This document shows positions 50,901 to 62,788 of a DNA stretch of 64,000 nt, piece after piece (the stretch's first letter is position 1; each line of letters starts with the position of its first letter). The notes beneath the pieces are model-generated. The model was not told the origin of the DNA, searched no databases, and saw only the letters and a list, made by a program, of their open reading frames with translations. Source of the DNA: Acanthaster planci (Eukaryota; Echinodermata; Asteroidea; Valvatida; Acanthasteridae); contig NW_019091392.1 in the NCBI RefSeq assembly GCF_001949145.1, positions 953,163-1,017,162 on the forward strand, given 5' to 3'. The position numbers and the translations under genes were made by a program.

Positions 50901-53900
50901 ATTTTGAAGCTGTACAATTTTCAACAGCGTGGGGCATGGTTTTGAATAAACCTTTGTCTACATCGTGTTAAATCTGTGGTTATACCTTACCCAAAAAGTA
51001 ATACAGGATAAAGAGTCGTGTTTTCTGTAAGTCATAATGCCGTCTTCCATTGTGAAACCTTTTTGCCACAAACGCCAAGACTGTAGCCAACTGCAAGATG
51101 CAAACACGACCAATAAAATGCTTGTGGGTTTAGCTATAGAAACGTTCGTCTTGGCCTACGTTTTACTTTCTGAGTCCTCATAGGTATACTGACACAAATT
51201 GTTTGTTGCAATCAGTATTCGTCCTCAGTTGGAGTTGTACAATAAGTAACTTGTCATGTTTAAATTTTTAATGAAATTATTTTAAATGAAAACTTTCAAG
51301 AATAGAATAATCACCTACCATTATGCTATTTCACGAAGTTAACCATGTTTTGTATTAAATACGATTTTGATGAGTATTGTATTTTACAGATTAAGCTTTT
51401 GCTATAAATACCTGTTGTAGCTCTGGAATAATGTTGTAACCACTTTGTCGGTTTATCTTTCGATTTGCTTGCTGGTAGGGGACATGATCTGGAAGACTTC
51501 CATTGACGTAGGAGAAATTTCTAAAAGTTGGTACTGCGTGAATTGAAACGTCCTTAATAATCGCCGCAATTGTGAATCTCATTCAATTTTTTTTTAAATA
51601 GATGCATAAAAAATACACTGCAAAATGTCAGAGGTCAAAGCATTGAAATGTTAAAAATTAAATCACAGTGTTGAATTGTACGAGGGACGACGGCTATACT
51701 TTGAATCAACTTCGTTTTATCGGTGTCTTAATTTTGTTTTTTTAATGAAAAAAGCCTTTCAGTGTCCCTCTTTTTGTCAGATTATACCTTGATTTCTGCA
51801 AACGAAGAGCCAATTTATAGCCTGAAATATCGAATCGAGTTTCTATACGGTCCACGTCTGGTTCTCCTCAATCCAGCCCGGAGTTTCTCCTTTGAAACCG
51901 ATCCCAAGCCTCGGCGCCAATCTACTGCGATGTACTAGAAACGCAACTCCCATGTCAGTGGCATCATTCTGTCTGAGTAGCTACAGGCGTGTGCACAACT
52001 AAGTTGGCGGAATGTGAGTGCGCTCACGATGCATGGATAACTTTTATAGATGCGTAAACACTGAACTGTAGAATGTTGGGGAGGGATCAAATAGGGCCCA
52101 TGAAGTTGGCAAGGTATCCCGTTTTGACGAGGATCCTGCCCACCAGTGTTCCCTTCAAATACGTCTTCATCGTGGACGACAGCAGTGTTGGAGCTGTGAT
52201 TTGCGATAATGACAGAATTGATGAACTCGATTTTGAGGGTGTGTTCCTGAGTTTTGAGAGATTGTGTGATTTATGATGCGGGACTAAATTTGACGTCACG
52301 CAGGACAGGCCATTAGACTTTAAGCAAAAGCCAGATTATTTTGGCCGTTGTCAAAGTCGTCGGAGTGGCATTGCGCTGCGTTTTTCGCGTATGCTATAGC
52401 GAATGTCGAGTAGCAGAAATTGGTACCTCCTGATACAGTGAGCCAAATGCAATTGAGAAATAAAAGGTAAATAAATAAACATAAACATAAATAAATAAAC
52501 AAAATCAAAGAAACAGCAAGGTCCGCAAAAAAGCTCTTCACTAGATTTAAAGACTCCTACCTCGACTGTCAATAAACCAAGGTTATTATACATTTGACAT
52601 TTGATATGAAGCGCAGTTTTCCTTTTTTTGGGGGGGTATTTTCATGTATGGCAGGATGTCACTTTTAGAATGTGGTATAGTTCACTCCTTGCTGCGCAAG
52701 AATTGACGAATAAAGGTTGAAAAAGAACACATAATATTCTGTATAGTCAGCCGGGCGTGTCAATTGCTGTTGTCATATATACATATACATACGTGGTTTT
52801 GGCCAGTACTTTAGGCATAGAGTAGGCTACTCAGCACCGTTATGTAATTTTGTAGTCAAAACGTTTCTTACGCCGCTTAACTGCTCATTTCTATAATTGG
52901 CTTGATTACAGTTATAAGTTTCGTACTTTAACGATTTTCTTTGATATAATGTGGACCAGATGCAACCTGTTTGCTACCAGACGGTTTGTAATGATTGGAC
53001 ACGTCCATGAATTCCAACATTTCGGGCTGAATTCAACAAATGATGCAAGATATGGGGCGGAGAGAACCCCCCCCACCTGCCTTTGTGTCATTGTTTGATC
53101 AGAATCTCAGGAATTCTTTACAGACTTCTAGGGGGATGTGTTAGGTAACAATAGTCTAGAGTGTGTATAGGGATTGCACTGGTAAGGGGGGTACCCATCG
53201 GCCCCATATCGTGCACGGTATCGAATTTAATCTGCTATGGCCACTCTTTCATACCACGCTCCTGTTGTGCACACTGGGTCGTAATTTATGCTCACATTCT
53301 GTGTCGAAGCCGTGACAAAGTTTGTGTTGAATTATGAATGTGTGTGCTTTTGAATTGATTTCAGACATCTGGTGACGAGGAGTATTCTTGTTTTGCTTGG
53401 CGATCTTCAGCAGAAAGCTTGGACCTTGACAAATGCAGCGAGCGCGGGTTCGTGTAAAGCGCCACGTCACAGCCTCGCTGTTTTATCCAGTAGTCCATTT
53501 CACGCACCATAAACTTTCATGAGCCTTAAAGGAGCCGGACGCCGACGCACTCCCTCGTTCCATTGGCTCTTCCCCGCGAAACGCTTTTGCACTTTCTGTC
53601 ATTAGCCCAGAAAAAAAAATGGTGCGTTGAAACGAAAACTCAGAGAGAGATCATCCTTGCTCTACTTTTCCGTTCAAACCATTTGGTGCCAGCAGCCCGG
53701 TCGCGTGCCATCCTTGCTTTTTATAGCTCTAATTAGTGATTTTAGTCGGTGCTTTTTTCTTTGCCGTCAGAGTACAGACACGAATCTAAAGGCAGTCACG
53801 TCGTCAAATGACAGGGGATAATGGGAAGTATAAATAACCGGAGCGATGTGTGACTGTGAATAAAGAAGTTTCGGCGAATACCGCTTGGAAGATAGGGAAA

Positions 53901-56900
53901 GGCCTAAAGAAAAGATATGGAAGTTGCACTGAGATGTAAATTGACAAATGTAAGTTAAGGTTTCTAGAGCATGTGATACCTCCGAAATAGGGTTTCTGAA
54001 TCATGTCTTCTGTTCGGCATTAATTGAAGACATTAAAAAGGATGTTTTAATAAGATAAATTTGAATGATAGGGAGCCGTACCGTAATGGGTAACTTGGAT
54101 TAACTTTGATCGTATTGCAGGGTATTGTACTCACGATCTTAAAGACCCCCTTTTAATCACCTGGAAGGATTTCAGTCAGTACATTAATTAGTGTTAGATT
54201 TTTGTCGTATGGGGTCTAGCAATTACCGATAAGGAAAAACGATACGCTTTATCTACAGAGCAGTGACCAAGCTCAGAGTTACCAGGAAGTGGACAAATGT
54301 CTCTCACTCATTTTTAAACGAAGTAATCAGACAGAGCTCTTTCCCGTCTGTTTTCTTTCTGCAATCACAGGGCAATCAGTTCCTTTTGTGAAGGCTAATT
54401 CGACACAGAAATAGCAGGTGTCAACTTTCGCCCTTTTCGATGGGCCAGTATCACCTGAATAATGCAGTTATTACGGGACCTCGATCCGCTTTGAGACGAA
54501 AACCTCGCAAATTACCCGGAGAAGCAGCTTACACGAAATTTTCGGCCCTCGCACCTTGCCAGTAGGGCTTTGCCAAAGAGCTGCCCCGCAAAGTAAGCAG
54601 TCGGAACGGTAACCGATATGCCCAGCACAGCTCCTACCCCACCAACCAAAAAGAAAAAAAAAATCGATAAATCGTCTCTTCTCGTCACAGTAATTACCAA
54701 CCTCGAACCGTTTGGGCTGCAGCTTCTATGCTTTCAAATCCTTTTTCTCCTTAGAAACTCGCGATAGATTCATATCTTGCCTCTCTAACTCATCTGACAG
54801 TGATACCACTGAAGGGACTAAAAAGTGGGAGCGAAGGATCGAAATTCATCACAGGATGTTCTTCACGGGGCTGTGGGAACAACGCGGTGTGGGGGGAAAA
54901 GTGCAACGGACATGCTAGCCAGAAAGAACGGGCATCGGACCGTTTATTGACCGCGGGGGAAGTGTGCCGCAGTGATCGGGCTTGCTTTTATACCGAGCGA
55001 ATCGATTCGCAAACGAATGTGAAAGCAGTTATCCAGCGCCGTTTCCCTCTTCTCGTTGGGTCCTCTACAAGCAATTTGGAATAACACCTAGTCATTGAGA
55101 TGCATCGGATGGGGTTATCGTAGGTAATTGCTCCCCTCATTCAACGGGACTCATCATTTCAAGATACTAACTCTCTCCACAACTGGCGTTGTATAAATGA
55201 ATAATTTCAAATCTCGGTTGCCCATTTTGACCTTGCTACTTTGCGAAAGAAAAACCTTCCATCTGGTAAAACAATATTTACTTTTCAGACGGAGAATATT
55301 TTGACCAGGAGGCAACAATTAAATATTGTGAACTTATATCGCGGATTGGACTGCAGTATTGTTTCCACTAAAAAGTTTCATCAACCTTGGTCACAGTCTC
55401 AAGTTCTGCACTCTTGAAACAGAGAGTGTTTAAATTGATGAATTTACAAACCAATTTCGTTTTCGTCCGAGTGAGAGTTGTGGACGCTGTGGGGGGGGGG
55501 ACGAACCCCGCAATAGCCGGCAATGCACTGCCCAAAACAAAACACGGACGGTGTCCTTTGATGCATCATCGCCCGCTTAGAAAACGAACGCTCCAAGAGA
55601 GGCTCGAGTGTCCTGCAAACTTAACGAAAGGGGGGCTTGCCGTTCGCTGGAGGAAATTGCGTTTTTACGAGTTCGACACACAAAAAAATGTGTCTGTTTA
55701 AATAGCAACATCTGCCGGCGGATTTGCTTAGCGCGCGTGAGTGGACGGCGTTGTGCGGAGAGCGTCGCTCGATGCCGTAAGAGATTGATTGCATAAATAT
55801 ACCTTGTTGAGAAAACAGCTCATTTCAAAGCAATTGGTATTCATTGCTTTCCCAGTCTCAGAAAAAAAAACTAACCGGTGAATGACCGAGGATGCGACTC
55901 TCAAAATTTTTCCTATACATGTTGGACTTTTGTCTCTGTTCTTTCCTATGTGACGAGGTGATCCATCTCTCGTGACCTTTTTGTTTAGTTTTCCTTCAAG
56001 TGATGCGGTGAGAATATTTTTGTTTCTATTCCAATAGTTTTTCTCTTCTGAACCTCAGCTTGGCAGAGCATGACAAATTAATCACCTTCAAATAATAGAC
56101 CGTCACTATCTCTTGAGTGTACGCCAACAAACAGATACTCGATATTAAGGGAAAAGGTAGGATGAAAATGGATGACTGCCTCCCCTCCCCTTACTACCCC
56201 CTCCTGCCCCCCCCCGAATAAGAAGAAGCGGAAATTAAGCTACGGAAAGTGGATTAAATTCGAGCTATAGAATGAGTAAACAGAACAAGACATAGCTCAG
56301 TAAGTAAACGGTTTCGCGTACAGGCTGATAAAGCTTGCCGATATATCCTCTGGATTCCACGTGGTATAATTAGGTTGTCTCCGCGCTGCTTAAACCCAGA
56401 TGAGGAAATACTTTCAAAGGAAAAACATTAAAGCACAAAAGGACAATAAACAACTAAACGAACTCAACGATAAACGGAATAATAAAAATGAAAGCATTGT
56501 GATCTGCAAGCTTACTGCCAAATGAATGAATACAAACTGCTTTAAATGAATTCAATTGGAAATGCTCCACAGCTTTCTGTACTCCGCCAGCAACGGTTTT
56601 CGTAATGATTAAAAAATGATTTAAAAAATTGATATGTATCAACCAGATATAATAAACAGATATCAAGCAAATCACAGAATTAATAAAACTACTCTCACAT
56701 CCAGATAAACAGTTCACACGAAAATAAAATAAAAAAGAAGAAGAAACAAGCAGTTCTTATCAGAACCACACAGACTCAAAAAGAGATATTGCATGGTGCT
56801 TACCGCAAGCTTTCCATCTTAAACAGGAATATGTTTGGAAGTTTGTGAAATGCTGATTTCATTTTCTGCCTTTTTTGGGGGGGGGTTACAAATGTCCGGC

Positions 56901-57541
56901 TGGCCAACCACCGTTTCAGCAGCCATCGTATTTCATTTGGTTTCATAGGGTCATGAGCAAGTCGACGACCGCAGGTAATACCAGTCTCGGTATACACGAC
57001 GGGCTTTTGGGGGTTGGCTGTCCCATACCCTCGTGGGCTGCCCGGGCACAAGGGGGCCAAGTTGCTGTCAGCACCCACCGAGCCGTGCATGATAAGGTCC
57101 CCGTGCGATGACCGGTTGATGGGCCGCCCCGGTTGGTCGGCGAATGGAGAAAAGTTTTATTATGCGACTCTTTACACCTAGATTACAGGGCCTGCCCTTG
57201 GTTGTGTCAAATCGCGCTCAACGCCGTTATAGTGGAATGTGGCGGATTCTTAACAAAAATATACAGAACCACAAAGGTTTCGCATGGGTGGTGTTAAAAT
57301 GACACCGCTTTGCTGGATTTGTGTAATTTCCAGGTTATTTTTCTTCAGTCATCAAATCCAACGAAAGTCCTTTTAGGCCTAAGTGATTTATTTTCGAAGA
57401 GTTGCTCTTATATTTGAGATAAGAAAGCTGGAACGTGAAGCTGTTACGTTATTACCAGACGACTGTCCACACCACATATGATTGCAAAGTTAAAGCATTA
57501 TTCCTCCGTGGTTAAAGCTTGTGTCTTCTCGGCACAACGTG

Positions 57542-57579
57542 TGACGTCAGTACAGACATGACGTCACTTCCATCACGTG
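57542..57579. promoter_or_regulatory. Double full CRE plus CACGTG E-box
   Basis: Two perfect palindromic cAMP-response elements, TGACGTCA, lie at 57542-57549 and 57559-57566 (starts 17 bp apart). A CACGTG E-box follows at 57574-57579. These are the consensus sites of CREB/ATF bZIP and of Myc/USF/Mitf bHLH factors. Two full 8-bp CREs within 25 bp are very unlikely by chance. The block continues into GC-rich DNA up to about 57.9 kb. Whether it is an enhancer of Pax1/9 or a promoter of an unseen transcript is not known. Confidence 0.5.
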
Positions 57580-58147
57580 ACTCCTCAAGTCAATGACCTC
57601 AGCACCGCCACCCAGCCAAAAAATTGGGGAAAGGGGTGAAAATTCTTCCAAAGATTTACTAAAAACATGCGAGGTGCGCGGCCCAAATGTAAAGTACCGG
57701 TGTCGACGGAGATGTTTCAGGGGCGGTACGCCTCGCCGAAGTAGCGATAACAATGCATCAAGTGATCCGTACGTGTAAATTGAGCCCGTGCATCTGACCT
57801 CTCTGCTTGACCCTGGTCCCAGTCGAGCCATCAGAGGTGCCCGACGCTCCCCTGTCCTCAGGTGGGACCATTTCTCAGGGCCCTTACCCCCACTTCCATT
57901 CCGGGACGAGTTTTTGGCTTCCAGCGTCGCAATGCGTCTGCATAATGTTGTCTATTGTTTCACCGCGTCTTCTTTGTGGCTGGAAGGTATTTTGGGGGTA
58001 CAACTTGTCCTTTGAAATAGAACGAAGGGAGACCAGAGGAATGTGAAAGTTGAGAGATTGAGAGTGGGCTGAAAATAAGACGAGGTCGGGACCCGCAAAA
58101 TGTCGAGGCTAGTGGCCCGGGGCTAAACGTGATGAAAAAATTGGGAG

Positions 58148-58167
58148 ATGTACATGTACATGTACAT
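58148..58167. repeat. GTACAT microsatellite
   Basis: The stretch reads ATGTACATGTACATGTACAT, a 6-bp self-complementary unit in just over three copies. It is able to form a hairpin but too short to suggest a specific function. Confidence 0.85.
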
Positions 58168-61052
58168 CATTGCATGCGCACAAGCCGACGAAGAAGAGAA
58201 AAGGGTGTTTATTAAAGGCACGTTGCTTGCAGGGTTGCTTGTACAGCAGCAGAATATGTAAATGTCGCAGAGGTCAGAAAAAAAACACAACATTAATAGT
58301 GGCAAAGTCAGCCGCAACAATGGAGGTCAAAGTGCCCCCAACGTAAAAAAAATACCGGCCTTTCCTTTAGGTAGAATCACCTGCATGCATTTAGGTTCAT
58401 TATTGGGCATGACTTTCAAACTTCAACAAGTTGTTTTATTGAACATCTTTTTTGTTTTCATTGTGAAGAACATTTAAATTATTATTTAAATTATTCGCGT
58501 GTATTTCATTTCCGTTTTGAATTATAAGTACCATTTTTAAAAAGCTTCCCCACCAACCAACCAACACTAAAGCTGCAGAAATCTGTATTTCGGGGAGACC
58601 GTTAAGGTCGAAACCATTGATGGACACTCTCATCGGGGAACTCTCTCAGCACACATTTCAGAATGTCCTCGTCTTTTTTAAGCGATTCAAAACTTACCTG
58701 ACGAGGCTTACACGTGTTCTCCCAGGGACTCTGATGCACGCCGCAGGGAGACGGGTCTACTTGCGGGCATTGCCCCCACAACGTGTCCCCTGCGTTCCGT
58801 GGCCCAGCCCGTCACCACTTGGTAGCTGATGAAAAGTTCGCCTAATCGATAGACATTCCACGGGGATGTCTACGAAGGGGTATAATTTACGAATCGAGGA
58901 TCCGACTCCCCCCCCCAAACTTTTTGCCAGACATTTTGTTCTTGTTGCATTAACTGCCATGCATTTCAGAGTGTTCAGGGTTTTCTCCGGGTTTTTAGTG
59001 GGAGCTCTGTGTCCACTCGTCTGCACCGCTGGACTTGATGAAGACTGACCGGCGAGTTACCACAGAAGTCCCATAGGGGAAATATTCACAAACAAACAAG
59101 ACTGAATTACGAGATGCACTGTACAAAGCGACGTCGATAACCATCCAATGACGATGATTTGGCTGATTAAAAGTTGCAAGGGTTATCCCAATTATCTCCA
59201 TTTCAGTTCATTTTCCAGGGTTAAGATTGCTTGTTTGCTGATCATAGATGATGTTGTGTGATGTTATAGTTGGGAGTAACGTAAATACTCTATAATGTAT
59301 CTGCAATATTGAAACTTGTTACAGATAAAAACTGGAGGAATGATTTAAGTATCGTTCCTATTGTCCACATCTTTGGTACAAATGATTTCTTTAGATTGCT
59401 GGTTGTTCCTTGCTGGGAGAGAGGGTGTCTGTATTTGAATGAGCAAATTTACATGAGAACAGTGCCATTTCGAATGTTCGTATTGAATGCGCCCCTCCGC
59501 CGCCACACTCTTTCTTATTGAACAATATGTACGAGCTGCAAGAGCTTGTTACTAACCAAGCTAATTTGAAACAGGAATTAAGAATCAAGAAGACAAGGCA
59601 GGATAGTTCTGAGCAAGCAGGTGCTTATAAATAGGGGATGAATTGACAACGTCCAAGTAATTGCAATACACACAGACCCGTCGAGTCGAGGTTTGTTCTT
59701 AGTCATTTACAAATGTTTGTATAAGTTTTACCCCTCGGGTCTAGCTTTCTTGCTATATTTCCACTCATTAAATTAACTAGGCATCGTGCGCTTAAAAGTG
59801 GTGCCATGTGATCCTAAAGACCAGAGGTGGACCAAGAGAGGGCGCAATTTTCTCAGCAACGCTGGCCCCCTTGGTGGGAACTGCACTCCGCTGGTCTCAC
59901 GAACAACTGTGAAGTGCACGCATTATGGTCGTATCGCTACCAACAAAATGAGCACTCCGGACCAACTTTGCTCTTTTCAACCAATGAGGGGGTGCTTCTG
60001 CTCAAGGCGGATAATGCTCGAACTTTTCAGTAAGATTTGCATGCATGCATTTAACTGTGTAGTTGAGCCCTTTTCGGAAAAAAAGGCTTAACCGCACAGC
60101 TCTGCGTAAAAAAATAATGTTACTGTACCATATGTGTGTGCTTTTTACAGTCAGCCCATCTGGTCCTTTATTAAAGACCTGTCATTTCATTTCTCTAAAC
60201 ATTTGTTTTCTTTTTGGTGGGGGAGGAGGTAATTGAGATCCAAGCGTTTTCGAGCACCTTAGTGTACAACATGGTTGAAGCCCTGAACACTCTAAACAAA
60301 ACACATTAGAGCGTCTCAAACTAATTAAAAAAAGCTGTTTTTGTAGGCCTAGCAGCAGAGTTCAATGTCCACTCGTTCCTGAGCCCTAGACCCCATTTTG
60401 GAGCGACATTCGAGGGACAAGGTCAGGCCCGACGATTTCCCTTGATTTATGCCCTTCATCTTCGGCTGCAAGCAGCCTCTAAAGAGAGCTACACGCCGTC
60501 AAATTTAATTATAGGGGTCATTTGGGAGATTAGCTCCGACGTCAAGCCATGGGCCAGACGTGTTCGGTGGTCTGCGGTAGATGAGAGGCGGAAAACCCGT
60601 GACGTGAACGAACAGTCGCCGCTGATTTTGTTTTTGTCGACCGCATAACAATCGCACCTTCCAAATGAGGTAACTTAGCATCTGGGTAATTGGGTAAGCT
60701 GATAATGCTGGCAGTTTAAGGTGAGATAAAGCGAGTTCGCCCGCGGGTGAGTCGTCCTGATAAGAGGACAAGGTCGGTTTACGGAGCAAAGACTAGCGAA
60801 GGGCTGGTGGACATTTCCAGGGGAGTCCCTTGTATCGCTGAACTGGCGTTTTTTCGCCGCGGTGGCGGTGACGGTAGGATTTACTGCCGTGACATGCCGG
60901 GCTAGACTGGGCAATACAGCGCGGTGACCCGGTGCGGACTCCACTGGTCGTATCGGCATCGTAATCGTACCGTTTGATGCGTCCCCAAAGGCCCCGACCT
61001 GCGTCTTTACTTTAACGTGGATAAAATTGGCAGTAATCGCTGGGGACCTGCC

Positions 61053-61060
61053 AATAAACA
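61053..61060. promoter_or_regulatory. Forkhead-type site AATAAACA
   Basis: CCAATAAACAAATTT contains the forkhead core (TGTTTATT on the minus strand) used by FoxA-type factors. It is set in a GC-mixed block with nearby GCAGTAATCGC and repeated AATTTCGGC/AATTTGGC sequence. A match of this length is expected by chance many times in 64 kb. It is noted only because foxA is a partner gene of the deuterostome Pax1/9 cluster. Confidence 0.2.
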
Positions 61061-62105
61061 AATTTCGGCAATTTGGCTGCACTTGGGATAGCTTTAAAAA
61101 CCGAAGAAGAAATCTCACTCTGATTTGCAATCACAAGGTTAGAAAACAAGATCGAATATGTCGCCAGACAGTCCTGTAGATTAATACAGCGGAATGCACA
61201 GTGTAATATCGGACAGAGAACCCAAACGAAAAAAAAACCTGTCTCCCCAGCGAGAGTCTTAAAAACATGATAGATAAAAAAAATAATTAACAAATTGAAA
61301 ACCCTGACCCAGCAGTGCACGGAATTCGTGGCATTCTGCGCACCGTACGTGCACATCGTTCAAACCCAAATCCAATTTCTTTCCCACATTAATCATGGTC
61401 CAGTACTTCTAAAATACCCCCGTTTTTGCCTGGAATGCTTGACAGCAGTGTACTGGACGCTAACTCCGTCCCAATTGCTGACAATCTTCTTGACAATTAT
61501 CAGCAGACAATCCGGAGACAATTTGGCGATTTGCTTTGAAGTGGAAAACGCTGGAGTTGGGAAAATGAAATTGGAAAAGATTCCGTTTGCCTTGAAAATG
61601 AACAAAGGCTGTGGCTCCGAAGAGAGTTTTCGTGAAACTAGTTTCTACCTTGCTAGTTTTAAGCCTGTCATGTCAGAGACAAAGATTTTGACTACTATGG
61701 AGTCGTAATGGACACCTCTCTTTAGTTGGAAACCAGATAGTTTAAAATAAATAGACGGGTACACTGGTATCGAATTGGAGGGATGGTTCCGTAGTGCCAA
61801 ACTAACCAATCCACCTCACGTCATTCCTCGGTTTTCTACTTTTGATGATTAATGTGAAGGAAAAAAGTGACAAGGAGACGTGTATTGGATGGTGTTGGTG
61901 AGCACATCTTAATCAGAGCGACTAGGCATTAGCGTAATTGACGAAATCCTACCCGCAACATGCGCTGGTGACAACTAGTCACTGTTTTAAAGCGGATTTT
62001 TGGTTTTGAGAGGTTTTGCTGAGGATACCGTATTGCTCCAACTCTGAACTGTTCTGTCTGTTCACTTGTTCTGTATTGACCGTTCTTTTACGTTCTTGTG
62101 CGAAC

Positions 62106-62788
62106 CTACTCTCCAGTATCTACTGTCTACTCTCCACTCTCCACTCTCTACACTCCACTATCTACTCTCCACTATCTACTCTCTACTCTCCACTATATAC
62201 TCTCTACTCTCCACTATCTACCATCTACTATCTACTCTCCACACTCTACTCTCTACTCTCCACTATCTACTCTCCACTCTCTACTCTCCACTCTCTACTC
62301 TCCACTCTCTCGTCTCCACTATCAACTTTCCACTATCTACTCTCTACTTTCCTCTATCTACTCTCCACTATCTACTCTCTACTATCTACTCTACTCTCCA
62401 CTATCTACTCTCTACTCTCCACTATCTACTCTCTACTCTCCACTATCTACACTCCACTCTCTACACTCCACTCTCTACACTCCACTCTCTACTCTCCACT
62501 CTCTACACTCCACTCTCTACTCTCCACTCTCTACACTCCACTCTCTACTCTCCACTCTCTACACTCCACTCTCTCTACTCTCTACTCTCCACTCTCTACT
62601 CTCCACTTCTACTCTCTACTCTCCACTCTCTACTCTCCACTATCTACTCTCTACTCTCCACTATCTACTCTCTACTCTCCACTATCTACTCTCTACTCTC
62701 CACTATTTACTATCTACTCTCCACTCTCTACTCTCCACTATCTACTCTCCACTATCTACTCTCTACTCTCCGCTATCTACTCTATACC
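62106..62788. repeat. Heptamer minisatellite (CTCTACT / CTCCACT / ATCTACT)
   Basis: About 680 bp are made of 7-nt units CTCTACT, CTCCACT and ATCTACT, often alternating as a 14-nt period (CTCTACTCTCCACT). I count only four G residues on the plus strand, so TAG and TGA stops cannot form, and TAA is absent. All three plus-strand frames are therefore open (251 to 300 codons), each giving the same kind of Ser/Leu/Tyr/Thr-rich heptad peptide. I interpret this as satellite DNA, not a gene. Flanking sequence to about 62.85 kb keeps a weaker TCTACTCTG/TTCTATTCTG pattern, as if decayed from the array. Confidence 0.95.

Larger units (their letters stand above)
42895..62105. other. Pax1/9 intron 2 and/or downstream flank, no confident exon
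   Basis: The remaining Pax1/9 exons should lie 3' of 42894, but I could not recognise any C-terminal exon by similarity. Three weak candidates (47664, 50038, 53365) are described among the findings. Sequence is mostly AT-rich with a T20 run (47900-47919), G/C homopolymers (45420, 45815, 53067, 55491, 56207, 56877, 58908) and a TAAA-rich microsatellite near 52.47-52.50 kb. Complex GC-richer blocks that could be conserved non-coding elements lie at about 44.16-44.30, 45.50-45.80, 46.14-46.35, 54.42-54.62, 57.54-57.90 and 60.42-60.66 kb. No neighbouring gene was recognised on either strand. Confidence 0.5.

Noticed and set aside
52073-52276. 67-codon plus-strand frame with a fairly protein-like acidic C terminus
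   Set aside because: No homologous family recognised, the minus strand is open across the same bases, and no promoter or splice signals. Too short to support.
61295-61708. Plus-strand 137-codon frame
   Set aside because: No recognisable domain and ordinary AT-rich composition; the minus strand is also open over part of it. No splice or promoter context.
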